A stretch of 64,000 nucleotides of DNA, from contig CAMWKO010000001.1 of the NCBI GenBank assembly GCA_947174885.1, positions 186,001-250,000 of the forward strand, read 5' to 3'. The position numbers were made by a program, and so were the translations under genes. Positions 55,464-64,000 of the stretch are shown in pieces. The notes beneath the pieces were generated by a model. The model saw only the letters and a program-made list of their open reading frames with translations, did not search any database and was not told the DNA's origin. How positions within the stretch are numbered: position 1 is the stretch's first letter; each line of letters starts with the position of its first letter. This DNA comes from an uncultured Clostridia bacterium (GTDB lineage: Bacteria > Bacillota > Clostridia > Lachnospirales > Lachnospiraceae).

Positions 55464-56197
55464 AAGGAAAGGTAGCAGTTGTAACAGGGGCATCAAGAGG
55501 AATAGGAAAAACCATAGCACTTGAGCTTGCAGGTCGTGGAGCAAAAATCGTTGTAAACTATAACGGTTCAAGAGATAAGGCATTGGCAGTAAAGGAAGAA
55601 ATAGAAAAAATTGGTGGAAGTGCAGAAATCTATCAATGTAATGTTTCTGAATATGACAAGTGTGAGGAGTTTATAAAAGCAATTATCAGCAGCTTTGGAA
55701 GGATAGATATACTGGTAAACAATGCAGGAATTACAAGAGACGGTTTGCTTATGAAGATGTCAGAGGAGGATTTTGACAAGGTCATAGATACAAATCTAAA
55801 GGGTGCTTTTAATACTATCAGATTTGCCTCAAGACAGATGATAAAGCAAAGATATGGAAGAATTATTAATATGTCTTCAGTAGTAGGAATTTCAGGAAAT
55901 GCAGGTCAGGTAAATTATGCTGCATCAAAGGCAGGTGTGATAGGACTCACAAAGGCTACAGCAAAGGAACTCGCCTCAAGAGGAGTAACAGTAAATGCTA
56001 TAGCACCCGGTTTCATTGAAACTGAAATGACGGATGTTTTATCTGAAGATGTAAAAGAATCAATTATAAAGCAAATTCCATTAGAAAGATTTGGAAAAAC
56101 CATTGATATAGCAAAAACTGTAGCATTCCTTGCATCAGAGGATGCAAATTATATTACAGGACAGGTAATACAAGTAGACGGAGGTATGGCAATATAA
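55457..56197 (+). CDS. fabG: 3-oxoacyl-ACP reductase
   Basis: 246 residues, short-chain dehydrogenase. NADPH site TGASRGIGK (10-18), NNAG near 88-91, catalytic Ser141, Tyr154 and Lys158 (NYAASKAG), and the C-terminal [12 protein letters not shown]. First reduction of the elongation cycle. Confidence 0.95.
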   Translation: MLEGKVAVVTGASRGIGKTIALELAGRGAKIVVNYNGSRDKALAVKEEIEKIGGSAEIYQCNVSEYDKCEEFIKAIISSFGRIDILVNNAGITRDGLLMKMSEEDFDKVIDTNLKGAFNTIRFASRQMIKQRYGRIINMSSVVGISGNAGQVNYAASKAGVIGLTKATAKELASRGVTVNAIAPGFIETEMTDVLSEDVKESIIKQIPLERFGKTIDIAKTVAFLASEDANYITGQVIQVDGGMAI

Positions 56198-57435
56198 TGA
56201 AAAGACGAGTTGTTATTACGGGACTTGGTGCGGTAACACCTATTGGAAATAATGTAAATGAATTTTGGAACAGTATAAAGGCGGGTAAGGTAGGTATTGG
56301 TCCTAATACAAAAATGGATACTACAGATTATAAGGTAAAGCTGGCAGCAGAGGTTAAGAATTTTGATGCAAAGGAATATATGGATCCTAAGTCGGCTAAG
56401 AGAATGGATGAATTTTCACAGTATGCTGTAGCAGCTGCAAAGGAAGCACTTGCTGATTCGGGAATAGATATGGAAAAGGAAAATCCGTTTAAGGCAGGAG
56501 TTATTATTGGATCGGGAATTGGCTCTCTTTCACAGATGGAAACAAGTCATAAGAAAATATTAGAAAAAGGACCATCAAAGGTCAATCCGTTGCTTGTGCC
56601 TATGATGATATCAAACATGGCAGCAGGAAATGTATCCATACAGCTTGGTTTTAGAGGAAAATGTACTAACGTAGTAACAGCCTGTGCTTCAGGAACAAAC
56701 TGTATCGGTGATGCTTTTAGGGCAATTCAGTATGGAGATTGTGATTTTATAGTAGCAGGTGGTACGGAAAGTTCCATTACTCCAATCGGTATAGCAGGTT
56801 TTCAAGCCTTAACAGCACTTTCAACATCAGAGGATCCGTTAAGAGCATCTATTCCGTTTGATAAGGACAGAAACGGTTTTGTACTTGGTGAAGGTGCAGG
56901 AGTAGTAATGCTTGAGGAATTAGAACATGCTAAAAACAGAGGCGCTAAAATATATGGTGAATTAGTAGGCTACGGAGTAAGTGCCGATGCATATCATATC
57001 ACCTCTCCAATAGAAGACGGAAGCGGTGCAGCATATGCTATGGAAATGGCTATGGCAGATGCAGGTGTAAAGCCTGAGGAGATAGATTATATCAATGCTC
57101 ATGGTACCAGCACACATCACAATGATTTATTTGAAACAAGAGCTATTAAAAATGCGTTTGGAGAAAGTGCATATAAGCTTCTTATAAATTCTACAAAGTC
57201 AATGATAGGTCATCTTTTAGGTGCTGCAGGCGGTGTGGAATTTGTAGTATGTGTAAAGTCTATCGAGGAAGGCTTTATACATCAAACAGTAGGCACTACA
57301 GTAACCGATGAAGAATGTGACTTAAATTATGTAATAGGTAAGCCTGTAAATAAAGATATAAAATATGCAATGAGCAATTCATTAGGCTTTGGCGGACACA
57401 ATGCAACATTATTAATGAAGAAATATGAGGATTAA
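56197..57435 (+). CDS. fabF: Beta-ketoacyl-ACP synthase II
   Basis: 412 residues. Catalytic Cys163 (TACASGTNCIG) and two His (NAHGTSTHHND, KSMIGHLLGAAG). The elongating condensing enzyme. It starts in the stop codon region of fabG (one-base overlap). Confidence 0.95.
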   Translation: MKRRVVITGLGAVTPIGNNVNEFWNSIKAGKVGIGPNTKMDTTDYKVKLAAEVKNFDAKEYMDPKSAKRMDEFSQYAVAAAKEALADSGIDMEKENPFKAGVIIGSGIGSLSQMETSHKKILEKGPSKVNPLLVPMMISNMAAGNVSIQLGFRGKCTNVVTACASGTNCIGDAFRAIQYGDCDFIVAGGTESSITPIGIAGFQALTALSTSEDPLRASIPFDKDRNGFVLGEGAGVVMLEELEHAKNRGAKIYGELVGYGVSADAYHITSPIEDGSGAAYAMEMAMADAGVKPEEIDYINAHGTSTHHNDLFETRAIKNAFGESAYKLLINSTKSMIGHLLGAAGGVEFVVCVKSIEEGFIHQTVGTTVTDEECDLNYVIGKPVNKDIKYAMSNSLGFGGHNATLLMKKYED

Positions 57436-57439
57436 TAAT

Positions 57440-57916
57440 ATGGAATTTGAAAATATGCTTAAACTGATTCAGACTGTATCAGATTCAAAACTTACGGATT
57501 TTAAATATGAGGAAAACGGAGTTAAGCTTGTTTTAAGTAAAAAGGAAAAGTCAAGCGTTAACGAGGTTTCATATATACCGGCACAGGCGCCTGACAATGT
57601 AACGGTGGTAACAAATCAAATAACAGATATTAGTGAAAAGACGGTTACAAAAGCTATAGATGCAGAGGATGACCAGTTATCCGGCAATATTATTAAATCT
57701 CCGCTTGTAGGAACATTTTATTCAGCACCGGCAGAGGATGCAGATGCATTTGTTTCATTAGGAGATACTGTAAAAAAAGGTCAGACACTGGCTATCATTG
57801 AGGCCATGAAGCTTATGAATGAAATCGAAAGTGAATTTGACGGAAAAATAGTTGAAATATATGTGGAGAATGCCCAGGCAGTAGAATGGGGACAGCCATT
57901 ATTCAGAGTAGAGTAG
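57440..57916 (+). CDS. accB: Biotin carboxyl carrier protein of acetyl-CoA carboxylase
   Basis: 158 residues from ATG 57440 (GAGG at 9 bases); ATG 57425 lies inside fabF and is less likely. The biotin Lys124 sits in EAMKLMNEIE near the end of a lipoyl-type domain (from about 82). The N-terminal half has the usual helix plus linker. Confidence 0.93.
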   Translation: MEFENMLKLIQTVSDSKLTDFKYEENGVKLVLSKKEKSSVNEVSYIPAQAPDNVTVVTNQITDISEKTVTKAIDAEDDQLSGNIIKSPLVGTFYSAPAEDADAFVSLGDTVKKGQTLAIIEAMKLMNEIESEFDGKIVEIYVENAQAVEWGQPLFRVE

Positions 57917-57990
57917 TTTTGACGTGCTGTTTGGAAGATATATGCAGGTAAATATAAGATAGCATTAAAGACGTTTGTATGGAGGTATTT

Positions 57991-58419
57991 ATGAATCATT
58001 TAGATATAAATCAGATAAAGGAAATTATTCCACATAGACATCCATTTTTATTGGTCGATTACATAGAAGACTATGAACCGGGTCAGTTTGCAGTTGGATA
58101 TAAGTGTGTAACCTTTAGAGAGGATTTCTTTAAGGGGCATTTTCCACAGGAGCCGGTAATGCCGGGAGTGCTTACGGTAGAGGCATTGGCACAGGTAGGT
58201 GCAGTTGCTATCTTAAGTATTCCGGAAAATAAAGGTAAGGTTGCATATTTTGGCGGAATTAACAAATGTAAATTCAAGGGTAAAGTTATACCCGGAGATA
58301 AATTAAAATTAGAAACAAGAATTATTAAATCTAAAGGACCACTGGGTGTAGGTGAAGCTATTGCCAGTGTAGACGGAAAAGTAGTTGTAAGTGCAGAATT
58401 AACCTTTATGATTGGCTAG
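57991..58419 (+). CDS. fabZ: 3-hydroxyacyl-ACP dehydratase
   Basis: 142 residues from ATG 57991 (GGAGG upstream). Hotdog fold with PHRHPFLLVD (catalytic His15) and GHFPQEPVMPGVLTVEALAQ (catalytic Glu). Removes water in each elongation cycle. There is no fabM or fabN gene here, so unsaturated chain formation cannot be judged. Confidence 0.94.
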   Translation: MNHLDINQIKEIIPHRHPFLLVDYIEDYEPGQFAVGYKCVTFREDFFKGHFPQEPVMPGVLTVEALAQVGAVAILSIPENKGKVAYFGGINKCKFKGKVIPGDKLKLETRIIKSKGPLGVGEAIASVDGKVVVSAELTFMIG

Positions 58420-58428
58420 GTGACAGTA

Positions 58429-59769
58429 ATGATTAAGAAAATATTAGTTGCTAACAGAGGAGAGATAGCGGTGCGGATTATTCGTGCCTGCAGAGAAATG
58501 GGAATCGAAACTGTAGCAGTATATTCAGAAGCAGATAGGGAAGCATTACATACAAAGCTTGCTGATGAGGCTGTTTGCATAGGACCGGCTCCTTCCTTGG
58601 AGAGTTATTTAAGTATGGACAGAATTATAAGTGCTACGATTATTTCGGGAGCAGATGCCATACATCCCGGCTTTGGATTTTTGTCAGAAAACAGTAAATT
58701 TGCAGAGTTGTGTGAACAGTGTAACATTACATTTATAGGACCACCTGCAAGTGTAATTTCAAAGCTTGGCAATAAGCAGGAAGCCAGAAATACAATGATA
58801 GCAGCAGGAGTTCCCGTAATACCGGGAAGCAAAGATGCTATTTATAATTACAAGCAGGGACTTCCTGTGGCAGATGAGGTAGGTTATCCGGTTATTATAA
58901 AGGCTGCATTAGGTGGAGGCGGCAAGGGAATGAGAGTAGCTGCCACAAAAGAGGAATTTGAAAACAGCTTTAATACAGCACAAAAAGAGGCAGTTTCTGC
59001 TTTTGGTGATGATACAATGTATATAGAGCATTTTGTAGAGCATCCAAGGCATATAGAGTTTCAGATACTGGCTGACAGCTTTGGAAATGTTATTCATCTG
59101 GGAGAAAGAGATTGCTCCATACAGAGAAATCATCAAAAGATGATAGAGGAAGCTCCTTCTGTAGCTTTAGATGAGGATCTAAGAAAAAAAATGGGTAAGG
59201 CAGCTGTAAAGGCGGCTAAGGCGGCAGGTTATGTCAATGCCGGAACAATAGAGTTTTTACTTGAAAAAAACGGAAACTTCTATTTCATGGAAATGAATAC
59301 AAGAATTCAGGTGGAACATCCCGTAACAGAATGGGTCACAGGAATTGATTTGATAAAGGAGCAGATTCGTATTGCATCAGGAAAACAATTGTCTGTAAAG
59401 CAAAGTGATGTAAATATCACAGGTCATGCTATCGAATGCAGAATTAATGCAGAGGATCCGGAGCATGGCTTCAGACCGTCACCGGGTACTATTACGGATA
59501 TGTATTTACCTGGAGGAAAAGGAATTCGTATAGATACCGCAATCTATAGCGGATATACTATTCCGCCTTACTATGATTCAATGATAGCTAAGCTTATAGT
59601 CTGGGCAAAAAACAGAAATGAAGCTATAAGAAAAATGCAAAGTGCATTAGGAGAGGTTATTATTGAGGGAATAAATACAAATGTAGATTATCAATATGAA
59701 ATCCTGAACAATAAGGATTATTTAGAAGGAAATATAGATATTGAATTTATTGAAAATATGCAAAAATAG
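58429..59769 (+). CDS. accC: Biotin carboxylase subunit of acetyl-CoA carboxylase
   Basis: About 446 residues from ATG 58429 (GTG 58420 possible). ATP-grasp enzyme: ILVANRGEIAVRIIRACREM at the start, KAALGGGGKGMRVA, HIEFQILAD, ERDCSIQRNHQKMIEEAPS and EMNTRIQVEHPVTE. Carboxylates the biotin on AccB. Confidence 0.95.
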   Translation: MIKKILVANRGEIAVRIIRACREMGIETVAVYSEADREALHTKLADEAVCIGPAPSLESYLSMDRIISATIISGADAIHPGFGFLSENSKFAELCEQCNITFIGPPASVISKLGNKQEARNTMIAAGVPVIPGSKDAIYNYKQGLPVADEVGYPVIIKAALGGGGKGMRVAATKEEFENSFNTAQKEAVSAFGDDTMYIEHFVEHPRHIEFQILADSFGNVIHLGERDCSIQRNHQKMIEEAPSVALDEDLRKKMGKAAVKAAKAAGYVNAGTIEFLLEKNGNFYFMEMNTRIQVEHPVTEWVTGIDLIKEQIRIASGKQLSVKQSDVNITGHAIECRINAEDPEHGFRPSPGTITDMYLPGGKGIRIDTAIYSGYTIPPYYDSMIAKLIVWAKNRNEAIRKMQSALGEVIIEGINTNVDYQYEILNNKDYLEGNIDIEFIENMQK

Positions 59770-59794
59770 GTTTTATTGATTTTGGAGAATGACT

Positions 59795-61558
59795 ATGAAG
59801 CTAGATAATATGTTTAAGAAAACTAAATCACCTTCTAAAAAGGTTAGTGGTACAGTGCAGACACCTGAAGTCCCGGAGGGTTTACTCAGAAAATGTCCAA
59901 AATGTGGCGGAGCAATTATTAGCAAGGATGTAAGAGCAATGTGTTATATATGCCCGAAATGTGGAGGATATTTCAGAGTAGATGCTTTCCAGAGACTTAA
60001 AATGACTATAGATGAAGACAGCTTTGAAGAGTGGAATGAAGATGTAGCTATAGGCAATCCTTTAGAATTTGAAGGATATGAGGAAAAGATAGAAGAGCTT
60101 CAGAAAAAAACAAATCTGAAGGAGGCAGTGCTTACCGGAAAAGCTAAAATTAATGGTAGTGATGTGGCTATAGCCATTATGGATGGAAGATTTATGATGG
60201 CAAGTATGGGATATGCAGTAGGAGAAAAGATTGCAAGAACGGTAGAAAGAGCCACTAAAGAAAAGCTTCCGGTTATTATATTTACCTGCTCAGGCGGGGC
60301 AAGAATGCAGGAGGGTATAATCTCTCTTATGCAGATGGCAAAGACTTCAGCAGCGATTAAAAAACATAAGGATAGTGGAGAACTTTATATTTCGGTACTT
60401 ACAGATCCTACTACAGGCGGTGTAACAGCCAGCTTTGCCATGCTTGGTGATATAATTATTGCTGAACCAAAGGCACTTATAGGCTTTGCAGGACCAAGGG
60501 TTATAGAGCAGACCATAGGTGAAAAGCTTCCTAAGGGTTTCCAGCGTTCAGAGTTTTTGCTGGAGCATGGTTTTATAGATATGATTGTTGAAAGAGAGCA
60601 GATGAAAGAAACTCTTTCAAAACTTGTAAAGCTGCATTATAAACAAAAAGCTGTTGTCAATGAATCAGAAAGCAAAAATAATCAATTAGAAGCTGTTGAT
60701 TATAATATAGAATTAAGTGAAAAAGAGATATCTAAAAAAGGTAAAAACAAAAAACAAAAGTCAGAAGAAGTAAAAGAACTGAGTAGCTGGGAAAGAGTAG
60801 AATTGTCCCGTAAAAAAGATAGACCTGTAGGCTATGAATATATCAATTTACTGTTTGATGATTTTGTAGAAATGCATGGTGACAGATATTATGCGGATGA
60901 TAAGGCAATAATTGGTGGTGTGGCAAACTTTAGGGGAATACCTGTTACGGTTATTGCCCAGTCTAAAGGAAAAAATACAAAGGAAAATATTGAAAGAAAT
61001 TTCGGTATGCCATCTCCTGACGGGTATAGAAAGGCTTTAAGACTGATGAAGCAGGCAGAAAAATTCAACAGACCTGTTATATGCTTTGTGGATACTCCGG
61101 GAGCATTTTGTGGCTTAGAAGCGGAAGAGAGAGGTCAGGGAGAAGCTATAGCAAAATGTATATATGAAATGAGTGGTCTTACAGTTCCTACATTATCTGT
61201 TATCATAGGTGAGGGCGGAAGCGGTGGAGCACTTGCAATGGCTACTGCTAATGAGGTCTGGATGCTTAAGAATTCCATTTATTCCATATTGTCACCGGAA
61301 GGCTTTGCAAGTATACTATGGAAAGACAGCGGTAAAGCAAAGGATGCTGCAAAAGCAATGAAATTAACGGCTAAAGAGCTTTATGAGCATGGAATTGTAG
61401 AAAAAGTAATAGATGAGCCAAATCATCTAACAAGTGAAAACATTAAGGAAGTTATTGAAGTTTTGACTAACTTTATGGTAGAATTTATAGAAAAATATGA
61501 AAAGATGACTGCTACAGAAATTGTGAGTCATAGATATGAGCGTTTTAGAAACATGTAG
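59795..61558 (+). CDS. accDA: Fused carboxyltransferase AccD-AccA of acetyl-CoA carboxylase
   Basis: 587 residues from ATG 59795 (GGAG at 7 bases). The beta part (1-290) has the four-Cys zinc site Cys34, 37, 53, 56 (RKCPKCGG, YICPKCGG) and FTCSGGARMQEGI. A Lys/Glu-rich linker (about 295-325) leads to the alpha part (330-587) with FVDTPGAFCGLEAEERGQGE and IIGEGGSGGALAMATANEVW. In most bacteria these are two genes; here they form one chain. It transfers the carboxyl group to acetyl-CoA to make malonyl-CoA. Confidence 0.93.
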   Translation: MKLDNMFKKTKSPSKKVSGTVQTPEVPEGLLRKCPKCGGAIISKDVRAMCYICPKCGGYFRVDAFQRLKMTIDEDSFEEWNEDVAIGNPLEFEGYEEKIEELQKKTNLKEAVLTGKAKINGSDVAIAIMDGRFMMASMGYAVGEKIARTVERATKEKLPVIIFTCSGGARMQEGIISLMQMAKTSAAIKKHKDSGELYISVLTDPTTGGVTASFAMLGDIIIAEPKALIGFAGPRVIEQTIGEKLPKGFQRSEFLLEHGFIDMIVEREQMKETLSKLVKLHYKQKAVVNESESKNNQLEAVDYNIELSEKEISKKGKNKKQKSEEVKELSSWERVELSRKKDRPVGYEYINLLFDDFVEMHGDRYYADDKAIIGGVANFRGIPVTVIAQSKGKNTKENIERNFGMPSPDGYRKALRLMKQAEKFNRPVICFVDTPGAFCGLEAEERGQGEAIAKCIYEMSGLTVPTLSVIIGEGGSGGALAMATANEVWMLKNSIYSILSPEGFASILWKDSGKAKDAAKAMKLTAKELYEHGIVEKVIDEPNHLTSENIKEVIEVLTNFMVEFIEKYEKMTATEIVSHRYERFRNM

Positions 61559-61588
61559 TAATGGATGTTTGTCAGGAAGAGGTAAGTT

Positions 61589-62071
61589 ATGGACGCATAC
61601 AAAACAATTAATAATGTATTAGTGAATTTGTTTAAAGAGATAATGGAATTAGAGGAGAAGGCTATTATCACAGAGGAATTTAAAGATCTTACCAATAATG
61701 ATATGCATGTTATTGAGGCTATTGGTTTAGGCGAAAGTAAAAATATGTCAGAAATAGCAAAGAAGCTTAAAATAACAGTTGGAACTCTTACAACAAATGT
61801 AAATCGTCTCATAAACAGAAAATATGCGAAGCGTATAAGAGGAAACGAGGACAGAAGAATTGTATTTGTAAAGCTCACTCCAAAGGGTGAAAAAGCCTAT
61901 AAACATCATGAAGACTATCATAGGCAAATGACAGATGCAATATTGAAAGGTCTTTCAGAAGAGGAAATTCCTGTACTGGTAAGAGCGTTGGATAGCTTAT
62001 CAACGTTTTTTAGAGAGTATGAACTAAAAAAAGAGAATACAGTAAATAAATTAGCCATTCTAAAATCATAA
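61589..62071 (+). CDS. fabT: MarR-family regulator of fatty acid synthesis
   Basis: 160 residues behind AAGAGG. The winged helix reads LTNNDMHVIEAIGLGESKNM, AKKLKITVGTLTTNVNRLIN and then the wing KRIRGNEDRRIVFVKLTPKG. FabT of streptococci has this size and represses the same set of genes with acyl-ACP as co-repressor. Here the gene ends the operon, whereas in streptococci it leads it. An operator-like site lies at 52027-52041. Confidence 0.85.
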   Translation: MDAYKTINNVLVNLFKEIMELEEKAIITEEFKDLTNNDMHVIEAIGLGESKNMSEIAKKLKITVGTLTTNVNRLINRKYAKRIRGNEDRRIVFVKLTPKGEKAYKHHEDYHRQMTDAILKGLSEEEIPVLVRALDSLSTFFREYELKKENTVNKLAILKS

Positions 62072-62086
62072 AGTAAAATACATTTA

Positions 62087-62202
62087 GAGTTTCCGTATTT
62101 TTTATTTTTAGCTTCAAAAAGTCTTGTTGCCAAAGGCAAGATGCTTACATCATTATGATGATGTAAGCTTTTTGAAGCTAAAAATAAAAAATACGGAAAC
62201 TC
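62087..62202. repeat. Miniature inverted-repeat element, copy 2
   Basis: 116 bases with perfect 35-base arms: 62087-62121 beginning GAGTTTCCGTATTTTTTATT and 62168-62202 ending in its complement. The centre holds two smaller hairpins (TCTTG...CAAGA and CTTACATCAT/ATGATGTAAG). It matches the reverse complement of the element at 51909-51974 with about 46 extra bases in the middle. Only 15 bases separate it from the fabT stop. Confidence 0.85.
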
Positions 62203-62239
62203 AAGAAATACATCGTAGCATAAATATAATCTATGTATA

Positions 62240-62299
62240 AAAATTACCTTTAAATGATATAAAATAAAGTAGTCATTTAAAGGTAATTTTTTATTTTTT
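62240..62299 (+). terminator. Terminator of the fatty acid operon
   Basis: AAAATTACCTTTAAATGA (62240-62257) pairs exactly with TCATTTAAAGGTAATTTT (62273-62290), followed by T-rich sequence. Confidence 0.88.
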
Positions 62300-62300
62300 C

Positions 62301-62330
62301 TTGCTATTGATAACGCTGTTGTGCTATAAT
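62301..62330 (+). promoter_or_regulatory. Promoter of the membrane-protein pair
   Basis: TTGCTA (62301-62306), 18-base spacer, TATAAT (62325-62330), about 50 bases before the start. Confidence 0.55.
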
Positions 62331-62380
62331 ATATTGACATTATGGGCATTTGTGCTTATATGCACTTTTTGGAGGTTAAT

Positions 62381-62839
62381 ATGCTAAATAACGATAAAAT
62401 AAAAATTATGACAAAGTTAGCCTTATATGAGCAAAAGGAAGGCAGGAAAAACCTTGCAGGTGCTAAGTATTATCGTTCTGATTATATAAGTTTGGGAATG
62501 ATAAATTCTGCTATTATATCAACTTTAGCATTTATACTTATTGTAGTATGTATAGTAGTTGTGAATATTGAAAATCTTATAGCACAAATCACATCCATGG
62601 ATATGATACAGCTGGGAAGAATTCTGATTATAATATATATAGCTTATATGATAGTATATCTTACAATATCTTATATTGTATATAGATTAAAGTATGAAAA
62701 CATAAAAGATGAAATTAAAAGCTATGACAATAATTTAAAAGAATTATATACAATATATAAGGATGAGGAAAAAGCTATTAATAAGACAGCTGAAGTTAAG
62801 ATAGAAAATTTAGATGTTGCCATTATGGAGGAAGACTAA
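62381..62839 (+). CDS. Two-helix membrane protein
   Basis: 152 residues from ATG 62381 with GGAGG 7 bases upstream; the longer frame from 62342 lacks a site. Two membrane helices (about 40-62 and 78-98) are flanked by charged helices; the C-terminal third (KYENIKDEIKSYDNNLKELY) is a cytoplasmic coiled-coil. Its stop is immediately followed by the next start, so the two are coupled. Family not recognised. Confidence 0.65.
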   Translation: MLNNDKIKIMTKLALYEQKEGRKNLAGAKYYRSDYISLGMINSAIISTLAFILIVVCIVVVNIENLIAQITSMDMIQLGRILIIIYIAYMIVYLTISYIVYRLKYENIKDEIKSYDNNLKELYTIYKDEEKAINKTAEVKIENLDVAIMEED

Positions 62840-63850
62840 ATGTTAAAATTATTAACTATAAGAGAGCGGATAAAGCAGATATATAGTACAAAGAGTAAAT
62901 TTATAGATCCGGCTATTAGGTTTATTATTACATTGATTTCAATGCTTATAATCAATTCAAATATAGGTGCATTTTCGTTGCTTAAAAATCCTGTAGTAGT
63001 ATTGGGAATATCAGTATTTGGTGCGGTCTTACCAAAGACATTAATGGTAATGATGATACTTATGTGTATGGTGGTGCATATTTTGGCAATTTCACCGATG
63101 GCGGCGGCAGTCGTTTTTGTTACATTCTTTATTATGTATTTGCTGTTTTTTAGATTTACATCAAAACATTCGTATGTTTTACTGGCTATTCCGTTGCTGT
63201 TTATGGTAAAACTGCCATTTGTAATACCTGTTCTGTTAGGACTTACAGCAACACCTGGTGCCATTATTCCAATGTCATTTGGTACATTGATTTATTTCTA
63301 CCTGAATTATTTTTCAGTTAATTTTGAACAGCTCATTGGTGCGAATCAGGATGAAGCTATTACGATGATGACAAGTATGGCTGCAAACGTATTTAAAAAT
63401 CCTACATTTTTCTTTACCTTAGCTACATTTATTGTAGTTTTATGTCTGGTATACTTTGTAGGAAGACTTTCAGTGGATTATTCATGGATGGTTTCGGCAG
63501 CAGCAGGTGGACTGCTGGCTACACTTACTATACTTATTGGATGTATTATATTCGACATGAGCAGTGTATATACTATTCCGATGGTTATTATCGGAGGCTT
63601 GCTCAGTACGATTTTAGCGTGGTTTATACAGATGTTTGTTCATTCAGTGGACTACACGCGTACAGAATATACACAATTTGAGGATGATGAATATTACTAT
63701 TATGTAAAGGCAGTTCCTAAGATTCAGGTAATGCCTGCTGAAAAGAGTGTAAAGAGAATTAATGCCAGAAAGGTAAGCACAAATACAAGAAATAAGACCA
63801 AAAGTGACAATGCTAAAAGAAATAGCAGAGCTACAGTTAAGAAAAAATAA
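62840..63850 (+). CDS. Polytopic membrane protein with basic tail
   Basis: 336 residues, about eight membrane helices over residues 25-270, then a Tyr/Asp-rich segment (QFEDDEYYYYVKAVPKIQVM) and a strongly basic, disordered tail (from about 300: KSVKRINARKVSTNTRNKTK). It resembles a conserved but unnamed Lachnospiraceae membrane family. The tail may bind nucleic acid or acidic lipid head groups, by composition only. Confidence 0.7.
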   Translation: MLKLLTIRERIKQIYSTKSKFIDPAIRFIITLISMLIINSNIGAFSLLKNPVVVLGISVFGAVLPKTLMVMMILMCMVVHILAISPMAAAVVFVTFFIMYLLFFRFTSKHSYVLLAIPLLFMVKLPFVIPVLLGLTATPGAIIPMSFGTLIYFYLNYFSVNFEQLIGANQDEAITMMTSMAANVFKNPTFFFTLATFIVVLCLVYFVGRLSVDYSWMVSAAAGGLLATLTILIGCIIFDMSSVYTIPMVIIGGLLSTILAWFIQMFVHSVDYTRTEYTQFEDDEYYYYVKAVPKIQVMPAEKSVKRINARKVSTNTRNKTKSDNAKRNSRATVKKK

Positions 63851-63936
63851 ATTAAAAATAGACAAAAACAAATTATAAATAAATATATTAAGCATAAGAT
63901 AAATTTAATTATATATGGTGAAAGGAAGTGAAATAG

Positions 63937-64000
63937 GTGTTAGATAATTTAATTACTAATATAAATAAATATATGCCAATGGCTGTAAACCTGACTGATA
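63937..64000 (+). CDS. 5' end of a gene leaving the window
   Basis: GTG 63937 lies 8 bases after GGAAG. About 21 residues are visible (MLDNLITNINKYMPMAVNLT). It probably continues the operon of the two membrane proteins. Too short to name. Confidence 0.5.
   Translation, partial: MLDNLITNINKYMPMAVNLTD

Overview
The window looks like chromosome from an anaerobic, low-GC, Gram-positive gut Clostridia, most likely Lachnospiraceae (Roseburia/Eubacterium/Butyrivibrio-like). The basis is AT-rich intergenic DNA, strong GGAGG ribosome sites, a FabK/FabT-type fatty acid operon with a fused AccD-AccA, agr-type peptide signalling and small SUKH/immunity-like genes. No rRNA, tRNA, CRISPR array or intact transposase was recognised.

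Layout. 1-4.3 kb: accessory DNA with an ankyrin-repeat protein, a frame-broken second ankyrin gene joined to a broken serine-recombinase tail, and small immunity-like genes. 4.4-8.1 kb: a large hybrid sensor kinase with two periplasmic solute-binding domains. 8.4-11.7 kb: small proteins, a 2H phosphoesterase, an SRPBCC protein and an AraC/GyrI-type regulator. 11.9-17.5 kb (minus strand): a giant DUF4132 protein with a small partner. 18-22.1 kb: MATE exporter, an ECF sigma factor fused to a membrane domain, a mosaic of hairpin repeats and a DUF2809 membrane protein. 22.2-29.5 kb: a class II lanthipeptide precursor and LanM synthetase next to a complete agr-type quorum-sensing cassette (XRE regulator, LytTR response regulator, GHKL kinase, AgrD, AgrB). 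29.5-38.2 kb: accessory genes (L7/L12-like small protein, Spx/ArsC-like protein, SUKH protein, GH3 lipid/membrane-anchored glycosidase, amidoligase-like protein, lipoprotein). 38.9-49.6 kb: a chemosensory operon with two REC-HD-GYP proteins, a PAS histidine kinase, CheR, CheB, CheY, CheA, CheW, an MCP and an HPt protein. 50.5 kb: O-acetylhomoserine sulfhydrylase. 52.1-62.1 kb: complete type II fatty acid synthesis operon fabH-acpP-fabK-fabD-fabG-fabF-accB-fabZ-accC-accDA-fabT. 62.4-64 kb: two membrane proteins and the start of a third gene.

The main discovery candidate is the coupling of lanthipeptide production to agr signalling. The promoters of lanA and of agrD carry the same ATTACA direct repeat with exactly 21 bp period, and in both the second copy ends exactly 28 nt before a TATAAT -10 box. 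This is the geometry expected for a LytTR (AgrA-like) activator, and such a regulator is encoded between the two promoters. The predicted peptide is a very short lacticin-481/ruminococcin-A-like lanthipeptide (20-residue core, three Thr/Ser and three Cys). No LanT transporter or LanFEG immunity genes are in the cluster.

Other points: two copies of a miniature inverted-repeat element lie in opposite orientation on either side of the fatty acid operon; the second HD-GYP protein has lost its HD residues; a FabT-like operator overlaps the start of the fabH transcript; and an internal ribosome site inside the sigma-factor fusion could release its membrane domain separately.
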